From contig DASTQA010000074.1 of assembly GCA_035762005.1 (NCBI GenBank), positions 1 through 52,799 on the forward strand: 52,799 bases of DNA, read 5' to 3'. Source of the DNA: JAIBJN01 sp035762005 (lineage in GTDB: Bacteria; Actinomycetota; Thermoleophilia; Gaiellales; Gaiellaceae). A program made the translations under genes and the position numbers. Under the pieces are notes generated by a model, which saw only the letters and a program-made list of their open reading frames with translations, ran no database searches and was not told the origin of the DNA. Below are positions 1-8,208 of this stretch, in pieces (the first letter of the stretch is position 1; each line of letters opens with the position of its first letter).

Positions 1-547
1 CCGCCTCGGAGAGCCCGGCGGCGGGCTCGTCCATGAGGAGGAACCGCGGTCGCGTCGCGAGCGCGCGCGCGACGCCGAGCTTGCGCGCCTCGCCGTGAGG
101 GAGCACGGCCGCCGGCGCGCCGGCCCGCGCCGACAGGCCGAGCATGCCGAGTAGCTCGTCCGCGCGCCTGCGGGCCTCCCGGGGACGGGCGCCAACGCCG
201 AGGGCGGCCACCTCGACGTTCTCGCGGACGGAGAGGCCGTTGAAGAGGCGGCCGTGCTGGTAGGTGCGGGCGAGCCCCCTGCGGGCGCGGCGGTGCGGCG
301 GCCAGGACGTGATCTCCTCGCCGGCCAGCTCGACGCCCCCCTCGTCGGGGAAGTCGAAGCCGGTGACGATGTTGACGAGGGTCGTCTTGCCGGCGCCGTT
401 GGGGCCGATCAGGCCGACGACCTCGTGCCGGTGCAGCTCCAGTGTCACGCCGTTCAACGCGTGCACGCCCTCGAACGAGCGTGAGACGCCGCCGGCCCGG
501 AGAGTCTCCCCGGGCCGGCGGCGGGCTTCCGGCGCCGCGTCCGTCAC
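1..547 (-). CDS. livG: ABC transporter ATP-binding protein, LivG type (3' part missing)
   Basis: This is the cytoplasmic ATPase of a branched-chain amino-acid-type (HAAT) importer. The start is a GTG at 545-547, seven bases after the stop of the binding-protein gene. The Walker A motif GPNGAGKTT is near residue 45, followed by the LivG-like 'ARTYQ' segment and 'LLMDEPAAGLSEA' (Walker B) at the window edge. About 182 codons are visible against some 250 usual for LivG, so the C-terminus lies outside. It follows a solute-binding protein; permeases and LivF would be expected further along the minus strand but are not in the window. Family assignment is firm, substrate is unknown. Confidence 0.9.
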   Translation of the reverse strand, partial: MTDAAPEARRRPGETLRAGGVSRSFEGVHALNGVTLELHRHEVVGLIGPNGAGKTTLVNIVTGFDFPDEGGVELAGEEITSWPPHRRARRGLARTYQHGRLFNGLSVRENVEVAALGVGARPREARRRADELLGMLGLSARAGAPAAVLPHGEARKLGVARALATRPRFLLMDEPAAGLSEA

Positions 548-554
548 ACGGCGC

Positions 555-1790
555 TCACTCGATCTCGGCAGGCGAGGAGGCCGCGCGCAGCTCGACGAAG
601 CTGGGCTGGCTGTCCTGCACCTCCATCACCCGGTACTCGCGGCCGAACACCGAGTGGAACTCCTCGGAGAAGCTGATCGCGCCGGAGATCGTCTCGAGGC
701 CGTCGAAGCCCTCGAACGCCTCCGCGAGCTGCTCGCCCTCCGTGCCCCCGGTCTCCTCGATCGCCGCGGCGATGGCGTCGATCGACGCGGCGCCGGTGAC
801 GAAGCCGCCGGTTCCGGGCGCCTGGTCCTGGGCCTCCATCTCGCCGATGAGCTCCTTGACCTCGTCGCTCGGGTCGTCGCCGAAGACCGACGCGTACGTG
901 ACGACGTAGAAGTTGCTCGTGCCCTCGGGGAGCCAGTAGGCCCCGTCGCACGACCAGCCGCAGATGATCGGCGTGTCGTTCCCGAGGCTGCGGAGGCCGC
1001 CCACCATCGCGGGCATGTCGTCGAAGGCGGTCGAGGTCGCGATCACGTCGACGTTCGCGTTGTCGAGCGCGCTGACGACGTTCTGGATCGTGCCGTCGCC
1101 CTGCGTCCACGACTCCTCGACGACGATCTCGCCGCCGAGCTCCGCGTAGCGGTCGGCGAACGCCTTGACGACGTCCTGGAAGTAGACGATGACGTTGTCC
1201 GTCGCGGTGGCCGCCCGCTCCCAGCCCTGCTCCATAGCGTACTCGGCCATCGCCGCGCCCTCGTCCTGGGCGACGTTGCCGAGCGAGAAGGCGAGCTTGC
1301 CCTGCTCGCCGAAGCGCTCCGGCCCCATCTGGTCGGTGCCGATGCAGGGCGCGACCGCGAGGACGCCGCGCGTGATCGCCTCCTGCACGGCCGGGGTCGC
1401 GTAGTCGACGTCGCAGGTGACGAGGAGCACGTCTGCGCCGCCGTCGATCAGCTCGATCGCGGCCGACTTCGTCCGCTCGGGGTCGAGCTGGTGGTCGATC
1501 ACCTCGAGCTCCAGCTCGCGGCCGTCCACCCCGCCCTCGGCGTTGATCTTGTCGACCTGGATCTGCGCCGCCGTGACCGCGGGCCCGTCGAAGGGCGCCA
1601 TCTGACCGGTGAGGTCGACCGCCGCCCCGATCACGATCGGCTCGTTCGTCCCCTCGTCGCCGGCCGCGGCCGTGTCGGCCGCCCCGCCGTCGTCGCCGTC
1701 CTCGTCGTCGTCGCCGCCGCAGGCCGCAACCGCGAGCCCGAACGCCAACACGAGAGCGAGCAGCAGGCTCCATCTCGTCGTCTCTCTCAT
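555..1790 (-). CDS. ABC transporter substrate-binding lipoprotein (Peripla_BP_6 type)
   Basis: A 411-residue extracellular binding protein for a HAAT-family importer. The N-terminus is a lipoprotein signal: a short basic head, a hydrophobic stretch and a lipobox ending VAAC near residue 23, then an acidic Asp/Gly-rich linker. The mature part starts 'IVIGAAVDLTGQMAPFDG', typical of type I periplasmic folds for amino acids, amides and aromatic acids. Its ATG overlaps the stop of the ketopantoate-reductase-like gene in ATGA, so it is probably co-transcribed with the enzymes upstream. The ligand may therefore be the compound that cluster degrades, which is inference. Confidence 0.92.
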   Translation of the reverse strand: MRETTRWSLLLALVLAFGLAVAACGGDDDEDGDDGGAADTAAAGDEGTNEPIVIGAAVDLTGQMAPFDGPAVTAAQIQVDKINAEGGVDGRELELEVIDHQLDPERTKSAAIELIDGGADVLLVTCDVDYATPAVQEAITRGVLAVAPCIGTDQMGPERFGEQGKLAFSLGNVAQDEGAAMAEYAMEQGWERAATATDNVIVYFQDVVKAFADRYAELGGEIVVEESWTQGDGTIQNVVSALDNANVDVIATSTAFDDMPAMVGGLRSLGNDTPIICGWSCDGAYWLPEGTSNFYVVTYASVFGDDPSDEVKELIGEMEAQDQAPGTGGFVTGAASIDAIAAAIEETGGTEGEQLAEAFEGFDGLETISGAISFSEEFHSVFGREYRVMEVQDSQPSFVELRAASSPAEIE

Positions 1791-2794
1791 GCCGTACTCC
1801 TCTCGACCGTTTGCCTTTGACCCGGCTCCGCCGCCGGGGGCTGGGCTGCTCCCGGAAACGACGCTTCTCTTCCCTTCACGAGGCGGTACATGGCCGTGTG
1901 CAGAGGGACCGGGACACCGAGCCGCTCTGCCTCGCGGACGAGCGCGCCCGTGATGAAGTCCACCTCCGTCGGCCTCTCCGCACGCACGTCCTCGAGCATC
2001 GAGGGCACGTGCGCGTAGTCGCTCGCCCGCGTCTCCCCCCGCCGGACGGCGAGGACGTTCATCTCCCAGGGGTCCTCGTGCAGCTCGATCCCCGCCGCCT
2101 CCGCCACGCGCGCGCCCTCGTCCATGAGCTCGTGCACGAGGTGCCCCAGGTCGGTGGGCGCCTCCTCGCGCGCGAAGAGCCCCACGTGCCCGAGCTGGGT
2201 GAGCGCGGACACCGTGTTCACCGTCGCGTTGAAGACGAGCTTCGACCACTGCGCCGGCAGGAGGTCGGGGAACGCCTGGGCCTCGAGGCGCGCGTCGCGG
2301 AGGAGCCCTTCGACCTCGCGGACGCGCGCGTAGGGCGTGTCCGTGCCCGCATACGGGCCCAGCCACGTGGCCGTGTCGAGCTCGTACTCGACGTGCGTGT
2401 CGGAATGGCGGTCGCCGCTCATGAAGGTGACCGCGGAGACGATCTGCCAGTCGCCGTGGCCGCGCACGACCTCCTCGGCGCCGAGGCCGTTCTGGATCGT
2501 CATCACCGTCGCCCCGGGAATGCGCCCGGCGAGCGCTCCCGCCGCAGAGTCGAGCTGGGTCGCCTTCGTCGCGAGGATGGCGAGGTCGATCTCGGGGAGC
2601 TCGGCGGGGTCGGCAGTCGCCCTCGGGCTCGCCGTGAAGTCGTGCTTCCCCGAGACCCGCAGGCCCTCGGCCTCGACGGCTGCCGCGTGCTCGGGCCGGC
2701 GGGTCAGCAGCCAGACGTCCGCGACGGCGGCAAGGTGAGCGGCGTAGAGGCTCCCGATGACGCCTCCGCCCACGACGCAGACCCGCTCCCTCAT
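1787..2794 (-). CDS. Ketopantoate reductase-like (ApbA/PanE family) oxidoreductase
   Basis: 335 residues. The N-terminal Rossmann motif GGGVIG starts near residue 8 and binds NAD(P). A later segment, 'WSKLVFNATVNTVSAL', matches the catalytic-lysine and asparagine region of 2-dehydropantoate 2-reductases. I chose the ATG at 2792-2794 because it overlaps the stop of the preceding gene as ATGA and puts the nucleotide-binding loop at the normal distance from the N-terminus; a longer reading frame to 2824 exists. With catabolic enzymes and a transporter around it, reduction of a 2-keto acid intermediate is more likely than pantothenate synthesis, but the sequence alone cannot decide. Confidence 0.83.
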   Translation of the reverse strand: MRERVCVVGGGVIGSLYAAHLAAVADVWLLTRRPEHAAAVEAEGLRVSGKHDFTASPRATADPAELPEIDLAILATKATQLDSAAGALAGRIPGATVMTIQNGLGAEEVVRGHGDWQIVSAVTFMSGDRHSDTHVEYELDTATWLGPYAGTDTPYARVREVEGLLRDARLEAQAFPDLLPAQWSKLVFNATVNTVSALTQLGHVGLFAREEAPTDLGHLVHELMDEGARVAEAAGIELHEDPWEMNVLAVRRGETRASDYAHVPSMLEDVRAERPTEVDFITGALVREAERLGVPVPLHTAMYRLVKGREASFPGAAQPPAAEPGQRQTVERSTA

Positions 2795-3672
2795 GCCGGT
2801 GTCTCCAGTGCGGCGCGCTCCCACTCCCGCTCGAAGGCCTCCCGCCCGCGCCGGGCGACCTCGCCGGGCCGCTCCCGCCAGAGCGACTCGGGGTACGTGG
2901 ACCCGAAGGTTCCGTCGTCCGAGAAGACCTCGAGGTCGTAGGCGCCCTTCCAGCCGGCCTCACGGAGCGCGCGGAGGATCGGCGGCAGGTCGATGACGCC
3001 GTCCCCGGGCAGGACGCGGTCGCACCAGCCGCGCGTCTCCTCGCGCCAGTCGTTCACGTGCACGGCGACGATGCGGTCCGCGTGGCGCTCGATCTCGCCG
3101 AGCAGGGCCGTGGTGTCCCAGAGGTGCCAGGTGTCGAACGTGATGCCGACGTCGGCCCCCGTCTCGTCGCAGAGCTCCGCCGCCTCCGCGAGCGTCGTGA
3201 TCGTCGTCCAGTCGTCCCGGTAGCGGGCGCTCATCGGCTCGAGGCCGACCGGGATCCCGAAGCGCCCGGCCTCCTCGGCGACCGCCCGCAGCCCCTCGAC
3301 GACGGTGCGGCGCGCCTCCTCCTCGCCGAGCGCGCCCGCCGGGCCGGTCAGGCAGACGACAGCGCTCGGCTGGAACGGCGCGAGGCGACGGACGCCCGCA
3401 CGCAGGGCCTCGACGCGCGCCTCGGGCGCCTCCGGGCCGGGCAGCCGCGGGAGCGGGAGGACGGAGGGGACGGCGGGAACGCAGCTCGTGGCCGTGAGCC
3501 CGCTCGCCCGGAGCGCGGCGAGCTGCTCGCCCTCGCGGCCCGGGACGAGCTTGATCTCGCAGATGCCGATGCCCCCGGCGCCCGCCGCCGCGTAGGCGGC
3601 GAGGTCGTCCTCGAAGCTCGCCGGGAGCGTCGTGAACTCGGAGACGGCGAAGGGGGGGTCGGCTGCCGTCAC
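2791..3672 (-). CDS. Sugar phosphate isomerase/epimerase-like TIM-barrel protein
   Basis: 293 residues of the xylose-isomerase-like TIM-barrel family (AP_endonuc_2 type). Family-like segments are 'GLEPMSARYRDDW' with a metal-type Glu near the middle, 'GITFDTWHLW' with Asp and His, and 'IVAVHVNDWREE' with His and Asp. These are the usual positions of divalent-metal ligands in the fold. Members isomerise keto/aldo sugars, dehydrate inosose or act on hydroxypyruvate-like compounds. It lies seven bases after the luciferase-like gene and overlaps the next gene by ATGA, so it is part of the same transcription unit. The exact reaction is unknown. Confidence 0.8.
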   Translation of the reverse strand: MTAADPPFAVSEFTTLPASFEDDLAAYAAAGAGGIGICEIKLVPGREGEQLAALRASGLTATSCVPAVPSVLPLPRLPGPEAPEARVEALRAGVRRLAPFQPSAVVCLTGPAGALGEEEARRTVVEGLRAVAEEAGRFGIPVGLEPMSARYRDDWTTITTLAEAAELCDETGADVGITFDTWHLWDTTALLGEIERHADRIVAVHVNDWREETRGWCDRVLPGDGVIDLPPILRALREAGWKGAYDLEVFSDDGTFGSTYPESLWRERPGEVARRGREAFEREWERAALETPA

Positions 3673-3679
3673 GCGCGTC

Positions 3680-4774
3680 TCAGGCGTAGGCGGGGTCTCC
3701 GGCGGACTCGACGTCGGCGCTCTCGCGGAAGTGCGGCATCACCCTGGCGGCGAAGATCTCCTGCGCCTTGATCGCCTGCCAGTGCTCGAACCCGCCCGCG
3801 TTGACGGTGATCGAGACCTCCGTCAGGCCCTCGCAGACGTCGCGCACCGCCTCGATCCGCTCGATCACGTCCTCCGGGGTCCCGACCCAGACGACGTCGC
3901 CCTCGATCATCTCCTCGTAGGGGGTCTCGGCGAGCTTCTCGAGGATCCCGGCCGCGTAGAAGCCGTAGCCGGCCGACTCGAGCTCCGCCGGGGGCGGGAG
4001 CTCGTCCCCCTCCGTGAGCGGCGAGGCGTTCCCGGCGAGGAAGCGCTTCATCCCCTGCTCGGCCTCGCGCCGCGCCGTGTCGCGGTCCTCGTCGAGGTAG
4101 CACGCGTGGATCCACACGATGTCGGGCTCCGTCCCGTGCTCGGCGCACTTCGCCCGGTAGAGGTCGAGCTGGTCCTTGAGCGCGGCGTAGGGCAGGAGCG
4201 GCGGCACGACGACGGCCCAGCCGCGCTCGGCCGCGAGCTCGTACGTCCGGTCGCTCGTGCCGCCGAGGAAGACGCGGAAGCGTCCGCGCGGCCGTGGGAC
4301 GACGTGCGAGTCGTCGATCCTGTAGAAGTCGCCGTCGTAGGAGAACCGCTCGTTCTCGAGCGCCGTGAAGAGGATGTCGAGCGACTCCTCGTAGCGGTCT
4401 CGCGTCTCCCCGATCGGGACGCCGGCCTTCAGCGGGATCCACCCGTGGCCGCGGAGCGCGCCGAACTCGTAGCGACCGCCGAAGAGGTGGTCCGCCGCGG
4501 CGATCATCGAGGCGAGGACAGCGGGGTTGTGGTACGGGAGCACGTGCCCGAGCGTGCGGAACCTGATCCGCTTCGTCCGCGCCCCGCAGAGGCCCCAGAG
4601 GGCGAACGGGTTCGCCGAGACCGAGAACTTCGGGAAGAAGAAGTGCTCGATCGCGGCGTAGGCGTCGAAGCCGAGCCGGTCGGCGTTGACGACCTGCTCC
4701 ACCACCTCGTCGTAGAGCCGGCTCACCGTCTTCCCGGGCCAGTGCTGGATCTCCGAGTACAGGCTGAACTTCAA
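3680..4774 (-). CDS. Luciferase-like (LLM class) flavin-dependent monooxygenase
   Basis: 364 residues with the bacterial-luciferase TIM-barrel pattern: an N-terminal strand 'MKFSLYSEIQHW', 'GFDAYAAIEHFFFP' early on, 'GRYEFGALRGHGWIPL' in the middle, and a C-terminal 'GTPEDVIERIEAV'. Such enzymes use reduced FMN or F420 with oxygen to hydroxylate or open rings, or to cleave C-S and C-N bonds. A flavin-reductase-domain gene 2 kb upstream (6479-7063) could supply reduced flavin. It is the first gene of its unit and is preceded by the 13-base motif at 4840-4852. This is one of two LLM enzymes in the island; they share little sequence. Confidence 0.88.
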   Translation of the reverse strand: MKFSLYSEIQHWPGKTVSRLYDEVVEQVVNADRLGFDAYAAIEHFFFPKFSVSANPFALWGLCGARTKRIRFRTLGHVLPYHNPAVLASMIAAADHLFGGRYEFGALRGHGWIPLKAGVPIGETRDRYEESLDILFTALENERFSYDGDFYRIDDSHVVPRPRGRFRVFLGGTSDRTYELAAERGWAVVVPPLLPYAALKDQLDLYRAKCAEHGTEPDIVWIHACYLDEDRDTARREAEQGMKRFLAGNASPLTEGDELPPPAELESAGYGFYAAGILEKLAETPYEEMIEGDVVWVGTPEDVIERIEAVRDVCEGLTEVSITVNAGGFEHWQAIKAQEIFAARVMPHFRESADVESAGDPAYA

Positions 4775-4839
4775 CGCGTCACCTCCTGTCGGATCCTGGT
4801 CGCGACGCCCGCGGGCGGCTCGACTCTGAAGGATGATTT

Positions 4840-4852
4840 ATCAAGTGTCAAA
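4840..4852. promoter_or_regulatory. Candidate operator or promoter, copy 1 of a 13-base repeat
   Basis: The plus-strand sequence ATCAAGTGTCAAA occurs here and again, identical, at 7783-7795. Read on the minus strand it begins TTTGACA, which resembles a -35 box. It lies 66 bases upstream of the luciferase-like gene start at 4774 and covers the stop codon (4848-4850) of the upstream gene. The plus-strand flank also holds TGAT-TT-ATCA. Two identical copies upstream of two minus-strand units of one cluster suggest a site for the GntR protein at 7060-7767, which is inference. Confidence 0.5.
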
Positions 4853-6479
4853 CCCGCTTCACGAGGCCTTCCAGGCGGGCGAGCGCCCGCCGCGGAAGCG
4901 GCCGGCTCAGGAGCTGCTTCGCCACCATCGTCCCCGAGCCCGCGCCGAGCCCCGGCCCCGGATGCGTGCTCGCACCGATGTGGAAGAGGCCGTCCACCGG
5001 CGTCGCGTGACCCGGAAGCTCGGGCCGGGGACGCCACACGAGGTTCTGGTCGAGCGCGCAGGAGCCGCCGTAGATGTCGCCGCCGACGAGGTTGACGTTC
5101 GCGGCCGCGACGTCCGCGGGCGAGAGCACGACCCGCTTGACGAGCGCCGAGTCGAGATTCTCGATCTGGCGGGCGAGCCGCGCCTGGATGCGGTCCGCGT
5201 AGCGCTCGCGCAGGTCCTCCGTCCAGGCTCCGTCGCCGACCTCGAGCTCGCCGGCTGCGTCGCCCTTCACGCGCGGGGGCAGCTCCTGGAGCTGGATCCA
5301 GAGGATCGAGGCGCCCTCGGGAGCGCGGGAGGCGTCGACCGCCGTCGGCTGCCCGCAGACGATCGTCGCCTCGGCGGGGAGCAGGCCGCGGTCGGCCTCG
5401 TTCACGGCGCGCGAGACCCCGTCGAGCCCCGGCGTCACGTGGACGATCGCCGTCCGCCCGAGACGCTCGTCCCCGGCCCACCGCGGCGGCTCCGAGAGCG
5501 CCATGTGGATCTGCATCTCGGCGCGCCCGTAGCGGAACCTGCGGGCCGCCTCGGTCGCCGCGCGAGGCACCGGCGCCCCGGCGAGAAGGCGCTCGTAGAG
5601 CTGGGTCGGCGTGACGTTGGCGACGACCGCGCCGGCCTCGACCGTCTCGCCGCCGGCGAGGACGACGCCCGCAGCACGCCCCTCGCGGACGAGCACGCGC
5701 TCCACGTCCCGGCCCGTCTCGCAGGCGCCGCCCGCGTCCCGCACGATCCCGGCGAGCGCCTCGACGAGCACGACGCCGCCGCCGCGGGGCACGGGCATCC
5801 CCCCCAGCTCGATCGCGACGGCGATCACCTTCGTCATGAAGCCCGAGGCGGCCGCGTCGGGCCCGAGACCGGTGTGCAGGACCCACGGGGCGAGGAGGCC
5901 GTGAGCCTGCGGGGAGGAGAACGTCTCCGTCACGAAGTCGCGGCACGAGGTGAGGAGCGAGCCCGCGAACTCCACCAGCCCCCGGCGGCCGAGCTTCCGG
6001 TAGGCCTTCACGCCGAGGCCGGCGCCCGCGCGCGACCAGAGCTCCGTCCCGAGGACGCCGAAGGCGAGGTCGGCGTTCGGCATGAACTCGGCCACGACGC
6101 GACGCCACGCCTCGCCGTCGCCGGCGGCATGGCGCTCGAGCTCCTCCGCGTTCGCGTCGTGGGAGGTTGTGAGGAAGGCGCTCGACCCGTCGGGGAAGAG
6201 CGACGCCGTGGGCAGGTCGGTGTTGAGGTACTCGAGCCCGCGAGCGTGCAGGTCGTCGGCGAGCTCGGCGTACGCCGGGGAGCCGACGAAGAGCGGGTGC
6301 CACGCGGCGAGCACCTCGTGGACGAAGCCGGGCTCCGTGATCTCGGCGGTCTTGATCGCGCCGCCGAGGTCGTCGTCTCGCTCGAGCACGAGCACGCGCC
6401 GTCCGGCTCTCGCGAGGAGCGCCGCCCCGGCGAGGGAGTTGATGCCGCTCCCGACGAAGACGACGTCGTAGCGGTCCAT
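4848..6479 (-). CDS. CrtI/PYROXD2-like FAD-dependent oxidoreductase
   Basis: 543 residues. The N-terminal dinucleotide-binding motif 'VVFVGSGINSLAGAALLARAG' is followed by 'VLVLERDDDLGGAIKT', which is characteristic of the phytoene-desaturase-like amine oxidase superfamily. A C-terminal part with 'DGLFHIGASTHPGPGLGAGSG' matches the second FAD-contact region. Length fits the family. The start ATG at 6477-6479 overlaps the preceding stop by one base (TGATG). No carotenoid genes are nearby, so desaturation or oxidation of a cluster intermediate is more likely than carotenoid synthesis. The substrate is not predictable. Confidence 0.85.
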   Translation of the reverse strand: MDRYDVVFVGSGINSLAGAALLARAGRRVLVLERDDDLGGAIKTAEITEPGFVHEVLAAWHPLFVGSPAYAELADDLHARGLEYLNTDLPTASLFPDGSSAFLTTSHDANAEELERHAAGDGEAWRRVVAEFMPNADLAFGVLGTELWSRAGAGLGVKAYRKLGRRGLVEFAGSLLTSCRDFVTETFSSPQAHGLLAPWVLHTGLGPDAAASGFMTKVIAVAIELGGMPVPRGGGVVLVEALAGIVRDAGGACETGRDVERVLVREGRAAGVVLAGGETVEAGAVVANVTPTQLYERLLAGAPVPRAATEAARRFRYGRAEMQIHMALSEPPRWAGDERLGRTAIVHVTPGLDGVSRAVNEADRGLLPAEATIVCGQPTAVDASRAPEGASILWIQLQELPPRVKGDAAGELEVGDGAWTEDLRERYADRIQARLARQIENLDSALVKRVVLSPADVAAANVNLVGGDIYGGSCALDQNLVWRPRPELPGHATPVDGLFHIGASTHPGPGLGAGSGTMVAKQLLSRPLPRRALARLEGLVKRV

Positions 6480-7063
6480 CAGTCGAGCGGCTCCCCGAGG
6501 GCGTGGAACGTGCGGTCGAAGTAGAGGAGCGGCCCGCCCGGGCGCTCGGGCGCGACGACCGCCTCGACGTTCCCGATCAGGATCGTGTGGTCGCTGACGT
6601 CGAAGACGCGCGCGACCCCGCAGTCGAGGTGGACGAGCGCGCCGGCGATCATCGCTGTCCGCCGGGAGGAGCCCGCGTCCTCGCAGAAGGCGTCCACGTA
6701 CTTGGGCGCGTCGGGAACGGCGCCCAGCTCGGCGAGGTGCTTCTGGTCGTCGCGGAGGACGCTGAGCCCGAAGCGCCGCGTGTCGAGGATTGCGTCGCGG
6801 CAGCTCGCGTCGTCGGCGAGCGAGATGAGCACCTGCGGCGGGCTGGCGGAGATCGAGCAGCAGGCGCTGATCGTCAGGCCCCAGAGGCGGTCGCCCCGCT
6901 GGGCGACGACCATGACGACGCCCGTCGCGAGCGACCGCATCGCCGCCTTGAAGGTCTCCTCGTCGACGCTCGTCGACGGAGCTCCGGCGAAGTCCGGGTC
7001 GGCCTCGATGTAGCCGCCGACGACGACGCGCGGGTCGGGGGCGAACTCGGCGTAGTCGCTCAC
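6479..7063 (-). CDS. Flavin reductase domain protein (FMN-binding)
   Basis: 194 residues of the flavin-reductase-like split-barrel family that makes FMNH2 or FADH2 for two-component monooxygenases. Visible segments are 'FKAAMRSLATGVVMVVAQ', 'WGLTISACCSISASPPQVLISL', 'FGLSVLRDDQKHLAEL' and the C-terminal 'GGPLLYFDRTFHALG'. The GTG at 7061-7063 overlaps the regulator stop as GTGA and is a much better start than the longer low-complexity frame reaching 7297. It probably serves one or both luciferase-like monooxygenases of the island. Confidence 0.87.
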   Translation of the reverse strand: MSDYAEFAPDPRVVVGGYIEADPDFAGAPSTSVDEETFKAAMRSLATGVVMVVAQRGDRLWGLTISACCSISASPPQVLISLADDASCRDAILDTRRFGLSVLRDDQKHLAELGAVPDAPKYVDAFCEDAGSSRRTAMIAGALVHLDCGVARVFDVSDHTILIGNVEAVVAPERPGGPLLYFDRTFHALGEPLD

Positions 7064-7767
7064 GGCCTCTCGTCCTCGAAGAGGTCGCCCGCCCCCATGC
7101 GCCGCGCGACCAGGTTGGCCGTGTGCGAGAGGTGCAGGCGGACCCGCTCCGCGGCCTCGTCGGGGTCGTGGCGGACGCACGCGGCGAGGATGTCCTCGTG
7201 CTCCGCGCGGCGCTGGCGCAGCGAGCGGCCCGCGAGCGAGAGCGCCCGGTAGCGCTCGCAGTTCTCCCACGCGGGCCGGATGAGCCGCACGAGCCACTCC
7301 GAGCCCGAGGCGGCGTAGAGGGCGAAGTGGAAGTCCGCGTGGGCGCGGCGGGCTGCACGGGCGTCGCCGCGGCGATGGGCTTCGGCGTATTCGTCCAGGA
7401 AGGCCCTGGCCCGCCTCGCGTCCTCCTCGCTGAAGCGCGCCGTGGCGCGCCGGATGGCGAGCGCCTCGAGCGCCAGCCGGGCCTCGTACGTGTCGTGGAG
7501 GTCCTCGATGGCGAGCTCCGTCACGCGGGCGCCGCGATGCGGCACGTGGACCGCGAGGCCGAGGGTCTCGAGCCGGCGCACCGCCTCCCGGACCGGCGAG
7601 ATGCTCATCCCGAGGGTGCGCGCGAGGTCCTCGAGCCGGAGCGGGGCGCCCGGAGCCAGCTCGCCGACGAGGATCGCCTCCTGCAGCTCCGCGGCCGCGA
7701 CCTCGGCCATCGTCCGGTGGTGCCGGGTGCGGTCGAGCGGCGCGGGGGCGGGCTCCACGGCCGTCAT
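7060..7767 (-). CDS. GntR family transcriptional regulator (FCD domain)
   Basis: 235 residues. The N-terminal winged helix includes 'LRLEDLARTLGMSISPVREAVRRLETLGL' at about residues 45-73, the classic GntR helix-turn-helix. The C-terminal half is all-helical with Asp and His residues (for example 'ADFHFALY', 'EHEDILAA', 'RLHLSHT') as in metal-binding FCD domains that sense organic acids. I chose the ATG at 7765-7767; a later ATG at 7708-7710 is possible. The 13-base motif lies 16 bases upstream, and the regulator heads the unit with the flavin reductase and the FAD oxidoreductase, so it probably controls itself and the neighbouring unit. Confidence 0.88.
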   Translation of the reverse strand: MTAVEPAPAPLDRTRHHRTMAEVAAAELQEAILVGELAPGAPLRLEDLARTLGMSISPVREAVRRLETLGLAVHVPHRGARVTELAIEDLHDTYEARLALEALAIRRATARFSEEDARRARAFLDEYAEAHRRGDARAARRAHADFHFALYAASGSEWLVRLIRPAWENCERYRALSLAGRSLRQRRAEHEDILAACVRHDPDEAAERVRLHLSHTANLVARRMGAGDLFEDERP

Positions 7768-7782
7768 CGTCCTCCGCGTCTG

Positions 7783-7795
7783 ATCAAGTGTCAAA
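7783..7795. promoter_or_regulatory. Candidate operator or promoter, copy 2 of the 13-base repeat
   Basis: The same ATCAAGTGTCAAA as at 4840-4852, here between the RidA stop and the GntR start. The site overlaps a TGATCA palindrome at 7781-7786. If the minus-strand TTTGACA is a -35 box, the start point would fall at or just after the annotated ATG, so the site may instead be an operator or the true GntR start may be further downstream. Confidence 0.5.
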
Positions 7796-7802
7796 TCCGG
7801 CG

Positions 7803-8195
7803 TCAGCGGATCGAGGCGGTGCACTCGATCTCGATCAGGCAGCCCGGCACGGCGAGGCCGGTGACGCCGACGATCGTCTGCGCCGGATGGGCCGCGCCGC
7901 CGGTGACCTCGTCGATCGCCGCGGTGATCGACTCGTACTCGGTCGGCCGCAGCGTGTAGATCGTCCGGCGCACGACGTCGTCCCAGCCGACGCCGACCTC
8001 CTTCATCGCCGTCTCGAGGTTGCGCATCGCCGCCTTCGTCTGCTCGCCGAGGTCGTCGCCCCCGACGATCCCGAACTCCTCGTCCAGCCCGAGCTGGCCG
8101 GCGAAGCAGACGAGCCGGTCTCCGCCGGCGACGCTCACGTGGCTGAAGCCGGGCGCGGGATGCAGCCCGGCCGGGTTCACGTCCTTGCGCGGCAC
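7803..8195 (-). CDS. RidA/YjgF/UK114 family deaminase
   Basis: 130 residues, the normal length. It carries the family segments 'VCFAGQLGLDEEFGIVG', 'AMRNLETAMKEVGVGWDDVVRRTIYTL' and the C-terminal 'TGLAVPGCLIEIECTA' with the conserved Glu. Canonical RidA hydrolyses 2-aminoacrylate and other enamines or imines to keto acids and ammonia; relatives act as 2-aminomuconate or amide deaminases in nitrogen-ring catabolism. It lies 13 bases after the condensing enzyme gene, so it belongs to that unit. A deaminase of a pathway-specific enamine is a reasonable guess. Confidence 0.9.
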   Translation of the reverse strand: MPRKDVNPAGLHPAPGFSHVSVAGGDRLVCFAGQLGLDEEFGIVGGDDLGEQTKAAMRNLETAMKEVGVGWDDVVRRTIYTLRPTEYESITAAIDEVTGGAAHPAQTIVGVTGLAVPGCLIEIECTASIR

Positions 8196-8208
8196 GTCCT
8201 CCTCCTTC

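Noticed and set aside
264..1820. Long plus-strand open frame of 518 codons
   Set aside because: It lies opposite the binding-protein gene and has the Arg/Ala/Val-rich composition of a shadow frame in high-G+C DNA. The minus strand shows a clear lipoprotein and Peripla_BP_6 sequence.
555..2963. A single 802-residue fusion of an unknown domain and the binding protein
   Set aside because: The first 390 residues are a shadow of the ketopantoate-reductase-like gene. The lipoprotein signal marks the real start at 1790.
4848..6479. Carotenoid phytoene desaturase
   Set aside because: The fold matches, but no phytoene synthase or other carotenoid gene is nearby and its partners are catabolic.
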